Shown here piece after piece: positions 1-5,278 of a stretch of 8,270 nt of DNA (position 1 is its first letter; every line of letters starts with the position of its first letter). The translations under genes and the position numbers were made by a program. Where the stretch lies: NCBI GenBank assembly GCA_937927885.1, contig CALEZJ010000246.1:1-8270 (forward strand). Reading direction: 5' to 3'. The notes under the pieces are model-generated. The model did no database searches and was not told the DNA's origin. It saw only the letters and a list, made by a program, of their open reading frames with translations. This DNA is from an uncultured Paracoccaceae bacterium (GTDB lineage: Bacteria; Pseudomonadota; Alphaproteobacteria; Rhodobacterales; Rhodobacteraceae).

Positions 1-330
1 GTGGAAACCCTGTCGGGCGGCCAGCGGCAGGCGGTGGCGGCGGCGCGGGCGGCGGCGTTCGGGTCCAAGGTGGTGATCCTTGATGAACCCACCGCCGCGC
101 TGGGCGTCAAGGAAAGCCGCAAGGTGCTGGAACTGATCCAGGACGTGCGCGCGCGCGGGGTGCCGATCATCCTGATTTCGCACAACATGCCCCATGTGTT
201 CGAGGTCGCCGACCGCATCCATGTCCACCGGCTGGGGCGGCGGCTGTGCGTCATCAACCCGCGCGAGCACACGATGTCGGATGCCGTCGCCTACATGACC
301 GGGGCAAAGCTTCCGGCCGAAGCGGCATGA
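1..330 (+). CDS. frcA: Sugar ABC transporter ATP-binding protein, C-terminal part (FrcA-like), 5'-truncated
   Basis: This is the ATPase subunit of an ABC sugar importer, which would power uptake on the cytoplasmic face of the inner membrane. Only the last 109 residues are in the window, and the reading frame enters from the left edge, so base 1 is not the start. Visible in order: the ABC signature LSGGQRQ (residues 4-10), Walker B VVILDE followed by PTAALG (24-35, Asp28 and Glu29), the switch His61 in LISHN, and the tail GRRLCVIN...YMTGAK. From memory this matches FrcA of the Sinorhizobium frcBCAK fructose system closely. The short ATPase with one nucleotide-binding domain, rather than the fused RbsA/XylG type, also points to FrcA. 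A PfkB sugar kinase follows 7 bases downstream, consistent with the frcK position. The family is near certain; fructose as the substrate is inferred from similarity and context. Confidence 0.9.
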   Translation: METLSGGQRQAVAAARAAAFGSKVVILDEPTAALGVKESRKVLELIQDVRARGVPIILISHNMPHVFEVADRIHVHRLGRRLCVINPREHTMSDAVAYMTGAKLPAEAA

Positions 331-337
331 GGGCGCG

Positions 338-1228
338 ATGATCCTCTGTTGTGGCGAGGCGCTGATCGACATGCTGCCCCAGGGCGCGGGCTTTGTGCCC
401 CATCCCGGCGGCGCGGTGTTCAACACCGCCATCGGGCTGGGGGCTCGGACCGGGTTCTGTGCCGGGCTCAGCGCGGATTTCTTTGGCGATATGCTGCGCG
501 CCTCGCTGGCCGAGGCGCGGGTTGATGCCTCGCCCTGCGTGACCGCCCCGCGCCCCTGCACGCTGGCCTTCGTGCGGCTGGTCGACGGGCAGGCGAGCTA
601 TGCCTTTTATGACGAGGGCACGGCCGGCCGGATGCTGACCGAGGCCGATCTGCCCCCGGTTCAGGCCCAGGCGCTGTTCTTTGGCGGCATCTCGCTGGTG
701 GTCGAACCCTGCGCGCTGGCCTACGAGGCGCTCTTGCAGCGCGAGGCGGGGCGGCGGGTGGTGATGATCGACCCCAATATCCGCCCGGGGTTTGTCACGG
801 ATGAACCGGCCTACCGCGCGCGCATCGGGCGGATGCTGGCGCGCGCCGACATCGTGAAGCTGTCGCGCGAGGATCTGGACTGGCTGGCGCCGGGGCAGGG
901 CGAAGGCTTTGTTGCCGGGCTTCTGGCGGGGGGAACGGCGCTGGTGCTGCTGACCGATGGCCAGAAGGGGGCGAGCGCGATCACCCCCCGCCACCGCATC
1001 GCCGAGCCCGCGCGCAAGGTGACGGTCGTCGATACGGTGGGCGCGGGGGACACGTTCAACGCGGGCGTGCTGGCCAGCCTGCAAAAGGCCGGGCTTTTGA
1101 CGCGCGCCGCGCTGGGAAACCTCACGCCCGAGGCCCTGCGCGCCGCCCTGTCGCTGGGCACGGCCGCCGCCGCCGTCACCGTCAGCCGCGCAGGCGCCAA
1201 TCCGCCCTGGCCCAGCGAACTGACCTGA
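338..1228 (+). CDS. PfkB-family carbohydrate kinase (probable fructokinase, FrcK-like)
   Basis: A cytoplasmic ATP-dependent sugar kinase of the PfkB/ribokinase family, 296 aa, the usual full length. Visible motifs: the N-terminal glycine-rich GGAVFNTA (residues 24-31), where sugar is bound; an internal IDPNIRP (144-150); a TDG segment (206-208); and the C-terminal signature DTVGAGDTF (232-240), whose Asp238 is the expected catalytic base. The ATG lies 7 bases after the stop of the ABC ATPase, and a weak GAGGGCG purine stretch overlaps that stop. Translation is therefore probably coupled to the transporter genes. Context suggests it phosphorylates the sugar that the FrcA-type importer brings in, and fructose is the likely substrate. 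PfkB sequences do not reveal substrate reliably, so 2-keto-3-deoxygluconate or another hexose cannot be excluded. Confidence 0.88.
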   Translation: MILCCGEALIDMLPQGAGFVPHPGGAVFNTAIGLGARTGFCAGLSADFFGDMLRASLAEARVDASPCVTAPRPCTLAFVRLVDGQASYAFYDEGTAGRMLTEADLPPVQAQALFFGGISLVVEPCALAYEALLQREAGRRVVMIDPNIRPGFVTDEPAYRARIGRMLARADIVKLSREDLDWLAPGQGEGFVAGLLAGGTALVLLTDGQKGASAITPRHRIAEPARKVTVVDTVGAGDTFNAGVLASLQKAGLLTRAALGNLTPEALRAALSLGTAAAAVTVSRAGANPPWPSELT

Positions 1229-1240
1229 CCCATCATTCTG

Positions 1241-1306
1241 CCCCAAATACGCCTCTTGGGGTGAATTGGCGCAGCCAAGAGGGGGGCGCGAGCGCCCCCC
1301 TTTCTT
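1241..1306. terminator. Terminator with competing hairpins between the convergent kinase and fabA genes
   Basis: The strongest element is GGGGGGCG-CGAG-CGCCCCCC (1281-1300), an 8-bp stem with a 4-base loop. It is followed on the plus strand by TTTCTT (1301-1306) and preceded by AAGA, so it can also serve fabA from the other side. Upstream lie CCCCAA/TTGGGG (1241-1246 with 1256-1261), CCTCTTGG/CCAAGAGG (1252-1259 with 1275-1282) and TTGGC/GCCAA (1266-1270 with 1274-1278). These stems share bases, so not all can form at once. Confidence 0.8.
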
Positions 1307-1310
1307 CGCC

Positions 1311-1820
1311 TCAGCTTTCGCTCAGCGCCACCTTCATGTCCTTGACGACATAGATCACCTCGCCGTCGGCCTCGACGATGCCATCGGCAACCCCCATGGT
1401 CAGCCGCCGGGTCTGGATCGCCTTGGTGAAATCCACCTTGTAGGTCAGCATCTTGCGGTCCGGGCGCACCATGCCGGTCAGTTTCACCTCGCCCACGCCC
1501 AGCGCATAGCCGCGCCCCTGCCAGCCGCGCCAGCCCAGGTTGAACCCGGTCAGTTGCCACAGCCCGTCCAGCCCCAGACAGCCCGGCATGATCGGATTGC
1601 CCGGAAAATGGCACCCAAAGAACCACAGGTCCGGGGTGATGTCGAATTCGGCCACCACATGGCCCTTGCCGTGCAGCCCGCCATCGCCGGAAATCGACGT
1701 GATGCGGTCCATCATCAGCATGGGCGGCGCGGGCAGTTGCGCATTGCCGGGGCCGAAAAGCTCGCCGCGCGCGCAGGCCAGCAGGGCGTCCTTGTCGAAG
1801 CGTGTCGGGAATTGCGCCAT
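1311..1820 (-). CDS. fabA: 3-hydroxydecanoyl-ACP dehydratase/isomerase FabA
   Basis: FabA dehydrates 3-hydroxyacyl-ACP and isomerises trans-2- to cis-3-decenoyl-ACP, the branch point of anaerobic-type unsaturated fatty acid synthesis in the cytoplasm. The protein has 169 aa (E. coli FabA 172). The hot-dog fold active site is visible: the His71 segment [12 protein letters not shown] and Asp85 in CLGLDGLWQ, corresponding to His70 and Asp84 in E. coli. The N-terminal [12 protein letters not shown] is diagnostic of FabA rather than FabZ. The frame is open upstream to 1937, but the ATG at 1820 was chosen because GGAGGA lies 4 bases before it and the family N-terminus begins there. A possible promoter lies at 1851-1879. 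The gene is divergent from irr, a common Rhodobacterales arrangement. Unusually, no fabB follows: the convergent kinase comes directly after the terminator. Confidence 0.97.
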   Translation of the reverse strand: MAQFPTRFDKDALLACARGELFGPGNAQLPAPPMLMMDRITSISGDGGLHGKGHVVAEFDITPDLWFFGCHFPGNPIMPGCLGLDGLWQLTGFNLGWRGWQGRGYALGVGEVKLTGMVRPDRKMLTYKVDFTKAIQTRRLTMGVADGIVEADGEVIYVVKDMKVALSES

Positions 1821-1850
1821 GATGTCCTCCGCCGGCGGTGCTTTGGCTTC

Positions 1851-1879
1851 CCTTAACACCGTGCTTTTGGCCCTGACAA
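1851..1879 (-). promoter_or_regulatory. Possible fabA promoter
   Basis: On the minus strand TTGTCA (1879-1874, 5 of 6 bases of TTGACA) is followed by a 17-base spacer and TTAAGG (1856-1851). The -35 is good and the -10 is poor. The position, about 30 bases before the fabA start, is plausible. Transcription start has not been mapped. Confidence 0.35.
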
Positions 1880-1920
1880 GAACATCCCCGTGAAACACCG
1901 TCGCTTGCCCTGTGAAGGGA

Positions 1921-1950
1921 TTGATCCCCGGCGGCAAAGCGCCTTATATT
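1921..1950 (+). promoter_or_regulatory. Probable irr promoter, possibly giving a leaderless mRNA
   Basis: TTGATC (1921-1926), an 18-base spacer and TATATT (1945-1950) match a sigma-70 type promoter. Only six bases separate the -10 box from the irr ATG at 1957, so transcription would be expected to begin at or next to the start codon. No good Shine-Dalgarno sequence precedes that ATG, which fits a leaderless message. Confidence 0.55.
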
Positions 1951-1956
1951 GCAGGC

Positions 1957-2397
1957 ATGACCCCCGATCTTGCCCCTCCGACCGAAACCACCCGCCAGCG
2001 CGCCGCCGACTGGCTGACCCGGGCCGGTCTGCGCCCGACCCGCCAGCGCCTGTCGCTGGCCACCCTTCTGGTCGGCGACGGTCAGGACCGGCATGTCACG
2101 GCCGAAGGGCTTTACGCCGCCGCCCTTGGCGAAGGGCAGCAGGTCTCGCTGGCCACGGTCTACAACACCCTGCGCGCCTTCTGCGAGGCCGGGATCCTGA
2201 ACGAGATCACCGTCGACGCCTCGCGCAGCTATTTCGACACCCGCATCGACGATCACCCGCATTTCTTCTGGGAAGACACCCAGAGCCTGAGCGACGCGCC
2301 CTCGGACCAGTTGCAGATCCTGCGCCTGCCCACCCCGCCCGAGGGCAGCCACATCGCCCGCGTCGACGTGGTCATCCGCCTGCGCCGCTCGGCCTGA
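1957..2397 (+). CDS. irr: Iron response regulator Irr (Fur family)
   Basis: Irr is the alphaproteobacterial Fur-family regulator that senses iron through heme and represses or activates heme, iron-uptake and iron-storage genes. The protein has 146 aa from the ATG at 1957. The winged helix spans roughly residues 15-85: GLRPTRQR (25-31) and the recognition helix VSLATVYNTLRAF (63-75). The HPH motif at 100-102 in DDHPHFFWED corresponds to the heme-binding HxH described for Irr. The CxxC zinc motifs of true Fur are absent; the only cysteine is Cys76. A GTG at 1912 would add 15 residues, but it lies upstream of the predicted promoter and lacks family support. irr is divergent from fabA and is followed 11 bases later by rlmJ. 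No classical iron control element (TTTAGAA-type palindrome) is seen in front of it. Confidence 0.93.
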   Translation: MTPDLAPPTETTRQRAADWLTRAGLRPTRQRLSLATLLVGDGQDRHVTAEGLYAAALGEGQQVSLATVYNTLRAFCEAGILNEITVDASRSYFDTRIDDHPHFFWEDTQSLSDAPSDQLQILRLPTPPEGSHIARVDVVIRLRRSA

Positions 2398-2408
2398 GCG
2401 CGGGCGCC

Positions 2409-3203
2409 ATGCTGTCCTACCAGCACGCCTATCACGCGGGCAATCTGGCCGATGTGCACAAACATGCGCTGCTGGCCTGGATGCTGGCCTATCTGACCGC
2501 CAAGGACAAACCGCTGACCTATCTGGAAAGCCACGCGGGGCGGGGGCTTTATGACCTCTCGTCACCCGAGGCGCTGAAAACCGGCGAGGCGGCGGCAGGG
2601 ATCGCGCGGCTTGAATCCGGCTTTCCCCCCGATCACCCCTATCGGCGCGTGCTGGCCATGGTGCGCGCGCGGCATGGGGCCAGCGCCTATCCGGGTTCGC
2701 CCCTGATCGCGGTGAACCTTTTGCGCCCCGACGACCGCATCCATCTGGCCGAACGCCACCCGCAGGAACAGGCCGCGCTGGCCGAGGCGATGCTGGACTG
2801 GCCCGCCCGGGTGCATCCCGTGGACGGCTTTGCCAAGATGCTGGAACTGACCCCGCCCAATCCGCGCCGGGGCCTGATGCTGATCGATCCCAGCTATGAA
2901 ACAGCCGCCGATTACGACGGCATGGCGCGCTTTGTCGGGCAGGTGGCGCGCAAGTGGAATGTCGGGATCATCGCGCTGTGGTACCCGATCCTGGCCGATG
3001 CGCGCCACGCGCCGATGCTGGCCACGCTGGAGGCCGCGCATCCGGGCGCCTTGCGCCACGAACTGCGGTTTCCCCCCGCGAGGGCCGGCCACCGGATGAC
3101 GGGCTCGGGGATGTTCGTCCTCAACCCGCCCTGGGGGCTGGCGGACGAGGGCGCGCGCCTGGCCGCCCTCTTTGCCGCCCTCCCGGCTCAGGCGGCCAGC
3201 TGA
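2409..3203 (+). CDS. rlmJ: 23S rRNA (adenine-N6)-methyltransferase RlmJ
   Basis: RlmJ methylates N6 of adenine 2030 of 23S rRNA (E. coli numbering) with S-adenosylmethionine. The protein has 264 aa, near the E. coli length. The characteristic N-terminus is present: YxHxxHAGNxADVxKH (residues 4-19), followed by the glycine-containing SAM segment LESHAGRGLYDL (39-50). Motif IV reads IDPSYE (159-164), with Asp160, Pro161 and Tyr163 kept and Ser in place of the second Pro of E. coli DPPY. I recall this form in other RlmJ proteins. The ATG lies 11 bases after the irr stop with only a weak purine stretch, so it is probably cotranscribed with irr. Its last 16 bases overlap the 3' end of the convergent AhpD-like gene, leaving no room for a terminator. 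Confidence 0.93.
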   Translation: MLSYQHAYHAGNLADVHKHALLAWMLAYLTAKDKPLTYLESHAGRGLYDLSSPEALKTGEAAAGIARLESGFPPDHPYRRVLAMVRARHGASAYPGSPLIAVNLLRPDDRIHLAERHPQEQAALAEAMLDWPARVHPVDGFAKMLELTPPNPRRGLMLIDPSYETAADYDGMARFVGQVARKWNVGIIALWYPILADARHAPMLATLEAAHPGALRHELRFPPARAGHRMTGSGMFVLNPPWGLADEGARLAALFAALPAQAAS

Positions 3204-3523
3204 TCCCAGACCTCCAGCGCGCGGCCTGCGTTCATCACCACCGGCCCGCCGCCCATCTGGATCGCCATGGCCAGCACCTCGGCGAATTCCTCGCGCGAGG
3301 CGCCCAGTTTCATCAGCACGTCGACATGGAAGGCCACGCAATCGTCGCAGCCCTGCACCACGGCGATGCCGACGGCCACATATTCCTTTTCCTTGGTCGA
3401 CAGCGCGCCGGGCTCCTTGACCGCCGCGGACAACTGCCCGAACCCCTTCATCGGCGCGTTCACCGCCTTGATCAGCGCGCGCGAGCGGTCCTTGATGGCG
3501 GCGAGTTCGGCTTTGGCATCCAT
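3188..3523 (-). CDS. AhpD-like carboxymuconolactone decarboxylase family protein
   Basis: A 111-residue helical protein of the CMD/AhpD family, whose studied members act as thiol-disulfide antioxidant partners or decarboxylases. The redox motif CDDCVAFH gives Cys59, Cys62 and His66, with Glu47 twelve residues before Cys59. This spacing equals Glu118, Cys130, Cys133 and His137 of mycobacterial AhpD. The position matching AhpD His132 is Asp61. A CxxC and proton-relay chemistry is thus likely, but the physiological partner is unknown. The frame is open to 3574. The ATG at 3523 was chosen because AAAAAGGAGA precedes it at ideal distance and the family N-terminus starts there. A perfect FNR box is centred 63 bases upstream of the start codon, suggesting oxygen-responsive control. 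The gene converges on rlmJ with a 16-base overlap. Confidence 0.9.
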   Translation of the reverse strand: MDAKAELAAIKDRSRALIKAVNAPMKGFGQLSAAVKEPGALSTKEKEYVAVGIAVVQGCDDCVAFHVDVLMKLGASREEFAEVLAMAIQMGGGPVVMNAGRALEVWDQLAA

Positions 3524-3540
3524 GACATTCTCCTTTTTGA

Positions 3541-3546
3541 ATATTA
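3541..3546 (-). promoter_or_regulatory. Possible -10 box of the AhpD-like gene
   Basis: TAATAT on the minus strand (3546-3541) matches 4 of 6 bases of TATAAT and lies just before the AAAAAGGAG ribosome binding site. With this box the FNR site would be centred near -52. The classical -41.5 spacing would instead need a -10 around 3557-3552, where only CATCCC is present. The real promoter is therefore uncertain. Confidence 0.3.
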
Positions 3547-3579
3547 CTGACGGGATGCCACAGGGGCGGCCCACCGGCC

Positions 3580-3593
3580 TTGATCGAAATCAA
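3580..3593. promoter_or_regulatory. FNR/FnrL-type binding site, perfect palindrome
   Basis: TTGAT-CGAA-ATCAA matches the FNR consensus TTGAT-N4-ATCAA at every defined base. It is flanked by C and G, giving a 16-bp symmetric element at 3579-3594. FnrL is the oxygen-sensing [4Fe-4S] regulator of Rhodobacterales and uses this sequence. The site lies upstream of the AhpD-like gene and at the left edge of the structured gene-free region, so it could serve either direction. The AhpD-like gene is the only clear nearby target. Confidence 0.8.
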
Positions 3594-3678
3594 GCGGACA
3601 GAGGTTCCGTCCCTGGCCCATGCATCGAACCAGCCCGCCCAGTGCAACGGCACTTCCCGTCGCGCCTGACCGCGTTCG

Positions 3679-3907
3679 GGCGGAACAGGAAACGCAGCCC
3701 CGGGGGCTCTTGATACACCTTCTCGGCCGTGGCCGTCGCCTCGGTCATGGCCCACGGGTGTCCCCGGATGCCGAGTGCCCCAAAGGCACTCGGCCAGCGC
3801 CCGCCCCGCCGATGGCGGGCGCTTGCCTCTGTCGGGCTTGGGGGACAGGGTCCAGCGGCAACCCGGTCTCTACGGGCGGGGAAACGCGCTGCGTTTCCTG
3901 TTCCGCC
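3679..3907. repeat. 20-bp perfect inverted repeat with 189-base spacer
   Basis: GGCGGAACAGGAAACGCAGC at 3679-3698 recurs in exact reverse complement at 3888-3907 and stops abruptly at both ends of each arm. The right arm also forms its own hairpin (GGAAACGC-GCT-GCGTTTCC, 3880-3898), so local and long-range pairing compete. No flanking target-site duplication was seen. Terminal repeats of a small nonautonomous element, or the closing helix of a structured RNA, are both possible. Confidence 0.75.
3771..3823. repeat. Two adjacent strong hairpins
   Basis: CCGAGTGCC-CCAAA-GGCACTCGG (3771-3793) has a perfect 9-bp stem. Two bases later AGCGCCCGCC-CCGCCGAT-GGCGGGCGCT (3796-3823) has a perfect 10-bp stem. 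Neither is followed by a T tract on either strand, so they are unlikely to be simple terminators. They lie inside the 20-bp inverted repeat. Confidence 0.7.
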
Positions 3908-3937
3908 TGAAGAACTCGCGCGTTCGGGCGGTCCTGC

Positions 3938-3974
3938 AACCTTTTCCCGCCCAAGGGTGGGCAAAGGTTCTTTT
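3938..3974 (+). terminator. Probable rho-independent terminator, plus strand
   Basis: AACCTTT (3938-3944) pairs with AAAGGTT (3963-3969). After one mismatch, CCCGCC (3946-3951) pairs with GGTGGG (3956-3961, one G-T pair), leaving a 4-base loop. The stem is followed by CTTTTC (3970-3975). The mirror orientation lacks a T tract, so it points to plus-strand transcripts. No gene is recognised immediately upstream on that strand: rlmJ ends more than 700 bases before. Confidence 0.55.
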
Positions 3975-4091
3975 CAGCACCCTGTTGCGGCACGCGGCCC
4001 CGGCGTGAACCGGCGTCGCGTGGTCCAGTCTGCGCGTTCAATGCCACGGGTCCCGGGCCACCGACGAGGGGTTGGCGCGGGAAGGGAAAGG

Positions 4092-5183
4092 TCAGAGGCG
4101 ACGCCCCTGCACATTGCGAAACCGCGCGGGCGACAGCGCCGCGATCACCGAACCCGGCTGCCCTGACGGGGCACCCCCCGCCGCCTCCAGCAACACCGAC
4201 GCCGCCCCCGGGGCCGACAGGAAACCCTGCCCGCCTTGCCCCGCGCACCACAGGAACCCGGGCGCGGACGGATCGGGCCCCAGCACCAGCGCGCGGTCGG
4301 GCGAGAAACTGCGCAACCCGGCCCAACTGGCCTCCAGCCGGGTCACCGGCTCGGTGACCATCGCCTCATAGCGCGCCAGCCCCTCGGCCAGCACCATGTC
4401 ATCGGGCCAGGCGTCATGCGGGTCCGTCGGGTCCTCGTCGGCGGGGGAAACCAGCAGCTTGCCCGCTTGCGGCTTTGCATACCAGGTCTCGCCCGCGCCG
4501 ATCAGCATCGGCCAGTGGCGGATGTCATGGTCTGCGGGCGCCGGGATCTGCGCCATCGACCGGCGCAAGGGCGTGATACCGACCGGCGCCACCCCGGCCA
4601 TGCGCGCGATTCCGTCCGCCCAGGCCCCCGCCGCGTTGACGATCCGGCGCGCGGACAGGGTTTCGCCCCCCGCCACCACCCGCCAGCCTTCGCCGTCGCG
4701 GGCAATCGCGCTGACCGGGGCGCGGGTGCGGATCTCGCCCCCCGCCGCGCGCAGGGCGCGGGCGTAATGCTGCATCATAGCATCGGTGTCGATATCCTGC
4801 GCGGACTCGGTCAGGGCGGCCATCGTCACCGCCTCGGGGTGCAGGATCGGCACCATCGCGCGCGCCTCGGCCAGCGCCAGCGGGCGCATGCGCAGATCCT
4901 CGCAATCCCGGGCAAAGGTGGCCTCGTCCTCCGGGCCGCCCAGCAGCATCAGCCCGCGCGGGGACAAGACCCCCATCGCCCGCAGCGCGGCTTCGCTGGC
5001 ACGGGCGACGGCGACGGTTGCCGGGGCGCCGTAATCCGCCTCGTAAAGCGCGGCCGAGCGGCCCGAGGTGTGATGCCCCAGCACCGCCTCGCCCTCGACC
5101 AAGAGGACGCGGCCCAGCGATGCCAGCGCCGCCCCCGCCGAAAGCCCCGCGATGCCGCCGCCGATGACCAGATAATCCCACAT
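4092..5183 (-). CDS. FAD-dependent D-amino-acid dehydrogenase (DauA/DAO-family oxidoreductase)
   Basis: A 363-aa flavoenzyme of the DAO superfamily, best compared with Pseudomonas D-arginine dehydrogenase DauA, which oxidatively deaminates D-amino acids and passes electrons to the respiratory chain. The FAD dinucleotide motif VIGGGIAGLSAG covers residues 6-17, and GRSAA (41-45) follows. Recalled DauA active-site residues appear as Tyr51 (Tyr53), Arg207/208 (Arg222), Tyr235 in WYAKPQAG (Tyr249) and Arg291 in AGLRSF (Arg305). DauA His48 and Glu87 appear to be Leu46 and a non-acidic residue near 78, so preference for basic D-amino acids is doubtful. The ATG at 5183 is preceded by AGGGGGCG. The gene stands alone, divergent from yhhN across 95 bases. 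TTGCAA (5236-5231) could be its -35, but no convincing -10 was found. A generic glycine/D-amino-acid oxidase is the alternative name. Confidence 0.85.
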   Translation of the reverse strand: MWDYLVIGGGIAGLSAGAALASLGRVLLVEGEAVLGHHTSGRSAALYEADYGAPATVAVARASEAALRAMGVLSPRGLMLLGGPEDEATFARDCEDLRMRPLALAEARAMVPILHPEAVTMAALTESAQDIDTDAMMQHYARALRAAGGEIRTRAPVSAIARDGEGWRVVAGGETLSARRIVNAAGAWADGIARMAGVAPVGITPLRRSMAQIPAPADHDIRHWPMLIGAGETWYAKPQAGKLLVSPADEDPTDPHDAWPDDMVLAEGLARYEAMVTEPVTRLEASWAGLRSFSPDRALVLGPDPSAPGFLWCAGQGGQGFLSAPGAASVLLEAAGGAPSGQPGSVIAALSPARFRNVQGRRL

Positions 5184-5240
5184 GCCGCGCCCCCTGTCCG
5201 GTCCCGAGCGATGCCAGAGCCTGCCGCCGCTTGCAACCCC

Positions 5241-5255
5241 GCCCCCTGATGGGGC
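5241..5255 (+). repeat. Small hairpin in the yhhN upstream region
   Basis: GCCCC-CTGAT-GGGGC is a perfect 5-bp GC stem located 24 bases before the yhhN start and about 13 bases before its AGGAG ribosome binding site. It could affect initiation or mRNA stability. No role is established. Confidence 0.4.
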
Positions 5256-5278
5256 AGGGTCGGGCGCAGGAGCACCCC

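Larger units (their letters stand above)
3594..4091. other. Gene-free, hairpin-rich intergenic region
   Basis: About 500 bases without a gene I can support. Open frames on both strands have no recognisable domain, no good ribosome binding site and Arg/Pro/Gly-rich translations typical of GC-rich noncoding DNA. Structure is abundant: small stems at 3641-3654 and 3696-3708, strong hairpins at 3771-3793 and 3796-3823, a hairpin at 3880-3898 inside a 20-bp inverted repeat, and a terminator-like stem at 3938-3969. The sequence CGCGTTCGGGCGG is also directly repeated (3671-3683 and 3919-3931). None of the diagnostic sequences of RNase P RNA, tmRNA, SRP RNA or tRNA was found. It may be a structured RNA, a dispersed intergenic repeat, or the remains of a small mobile element. 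Confidence 0.5.

Noticed and set aside
254..1246. 330-codon minus-strand frame opposite the PfkB kinase
   Set aside because: The translation is rich in Gly, Arg, Gln and His without motifs. The plus-strand kinase has the complete PfkB signatures.
1821..1937. Upstream extension of FabA to a start at 1937
   Set aside because: It would add 39 residues absent from the family, while a strong GGAGGA precedes the ATG at 1820.
1912..1956. GTG start for Irr at 1912
   Set aside because: It lies upstream of the predicted promoter and adds residues with no family counterpart.
811..2565. Long open frame on the minus strand (584 codons) crossing the kinase and fabA/irr region
   Set aside because: It spans several genes with clear family motifs. 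Its own translation shows no coherent domain, as expected for shadow frames in GC-rich DNA.
3590..3748. Possible 52-residue minus-strand small protein starting MTEATATAEK
   Set aside because: No ribosome binding site is seen, the composition is unusual, and the frame runs through the inverted-repeat arm up to the FNR box. There is no family recognition.
3679..3907. MITE or insertion sequence
   Set aside because: The 20-bp inverted repeat is real, but no target-site duplication or transposase remnant was seen. It was kept only as a repeat.
3594..4091. Known structured RNA (RNase P, tmRNA, SRP RNA, 6S) in the gene-free region
   Set aside because: The diagnostic conserved sequences, such as the GAGGAAAGTCC-type start of RNase P RNA or a tRNA-like end, are absent. 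A 6S-type RNA cannot be excluded by eye, but no fitting long open duplex was found.
4236..5249. 337-codon plus-strand frame opposite the DauA-like gene
   Set aside because: It is antisense to a full FAD enzyme and has Arg/His/Gln-rich composition with no domain.
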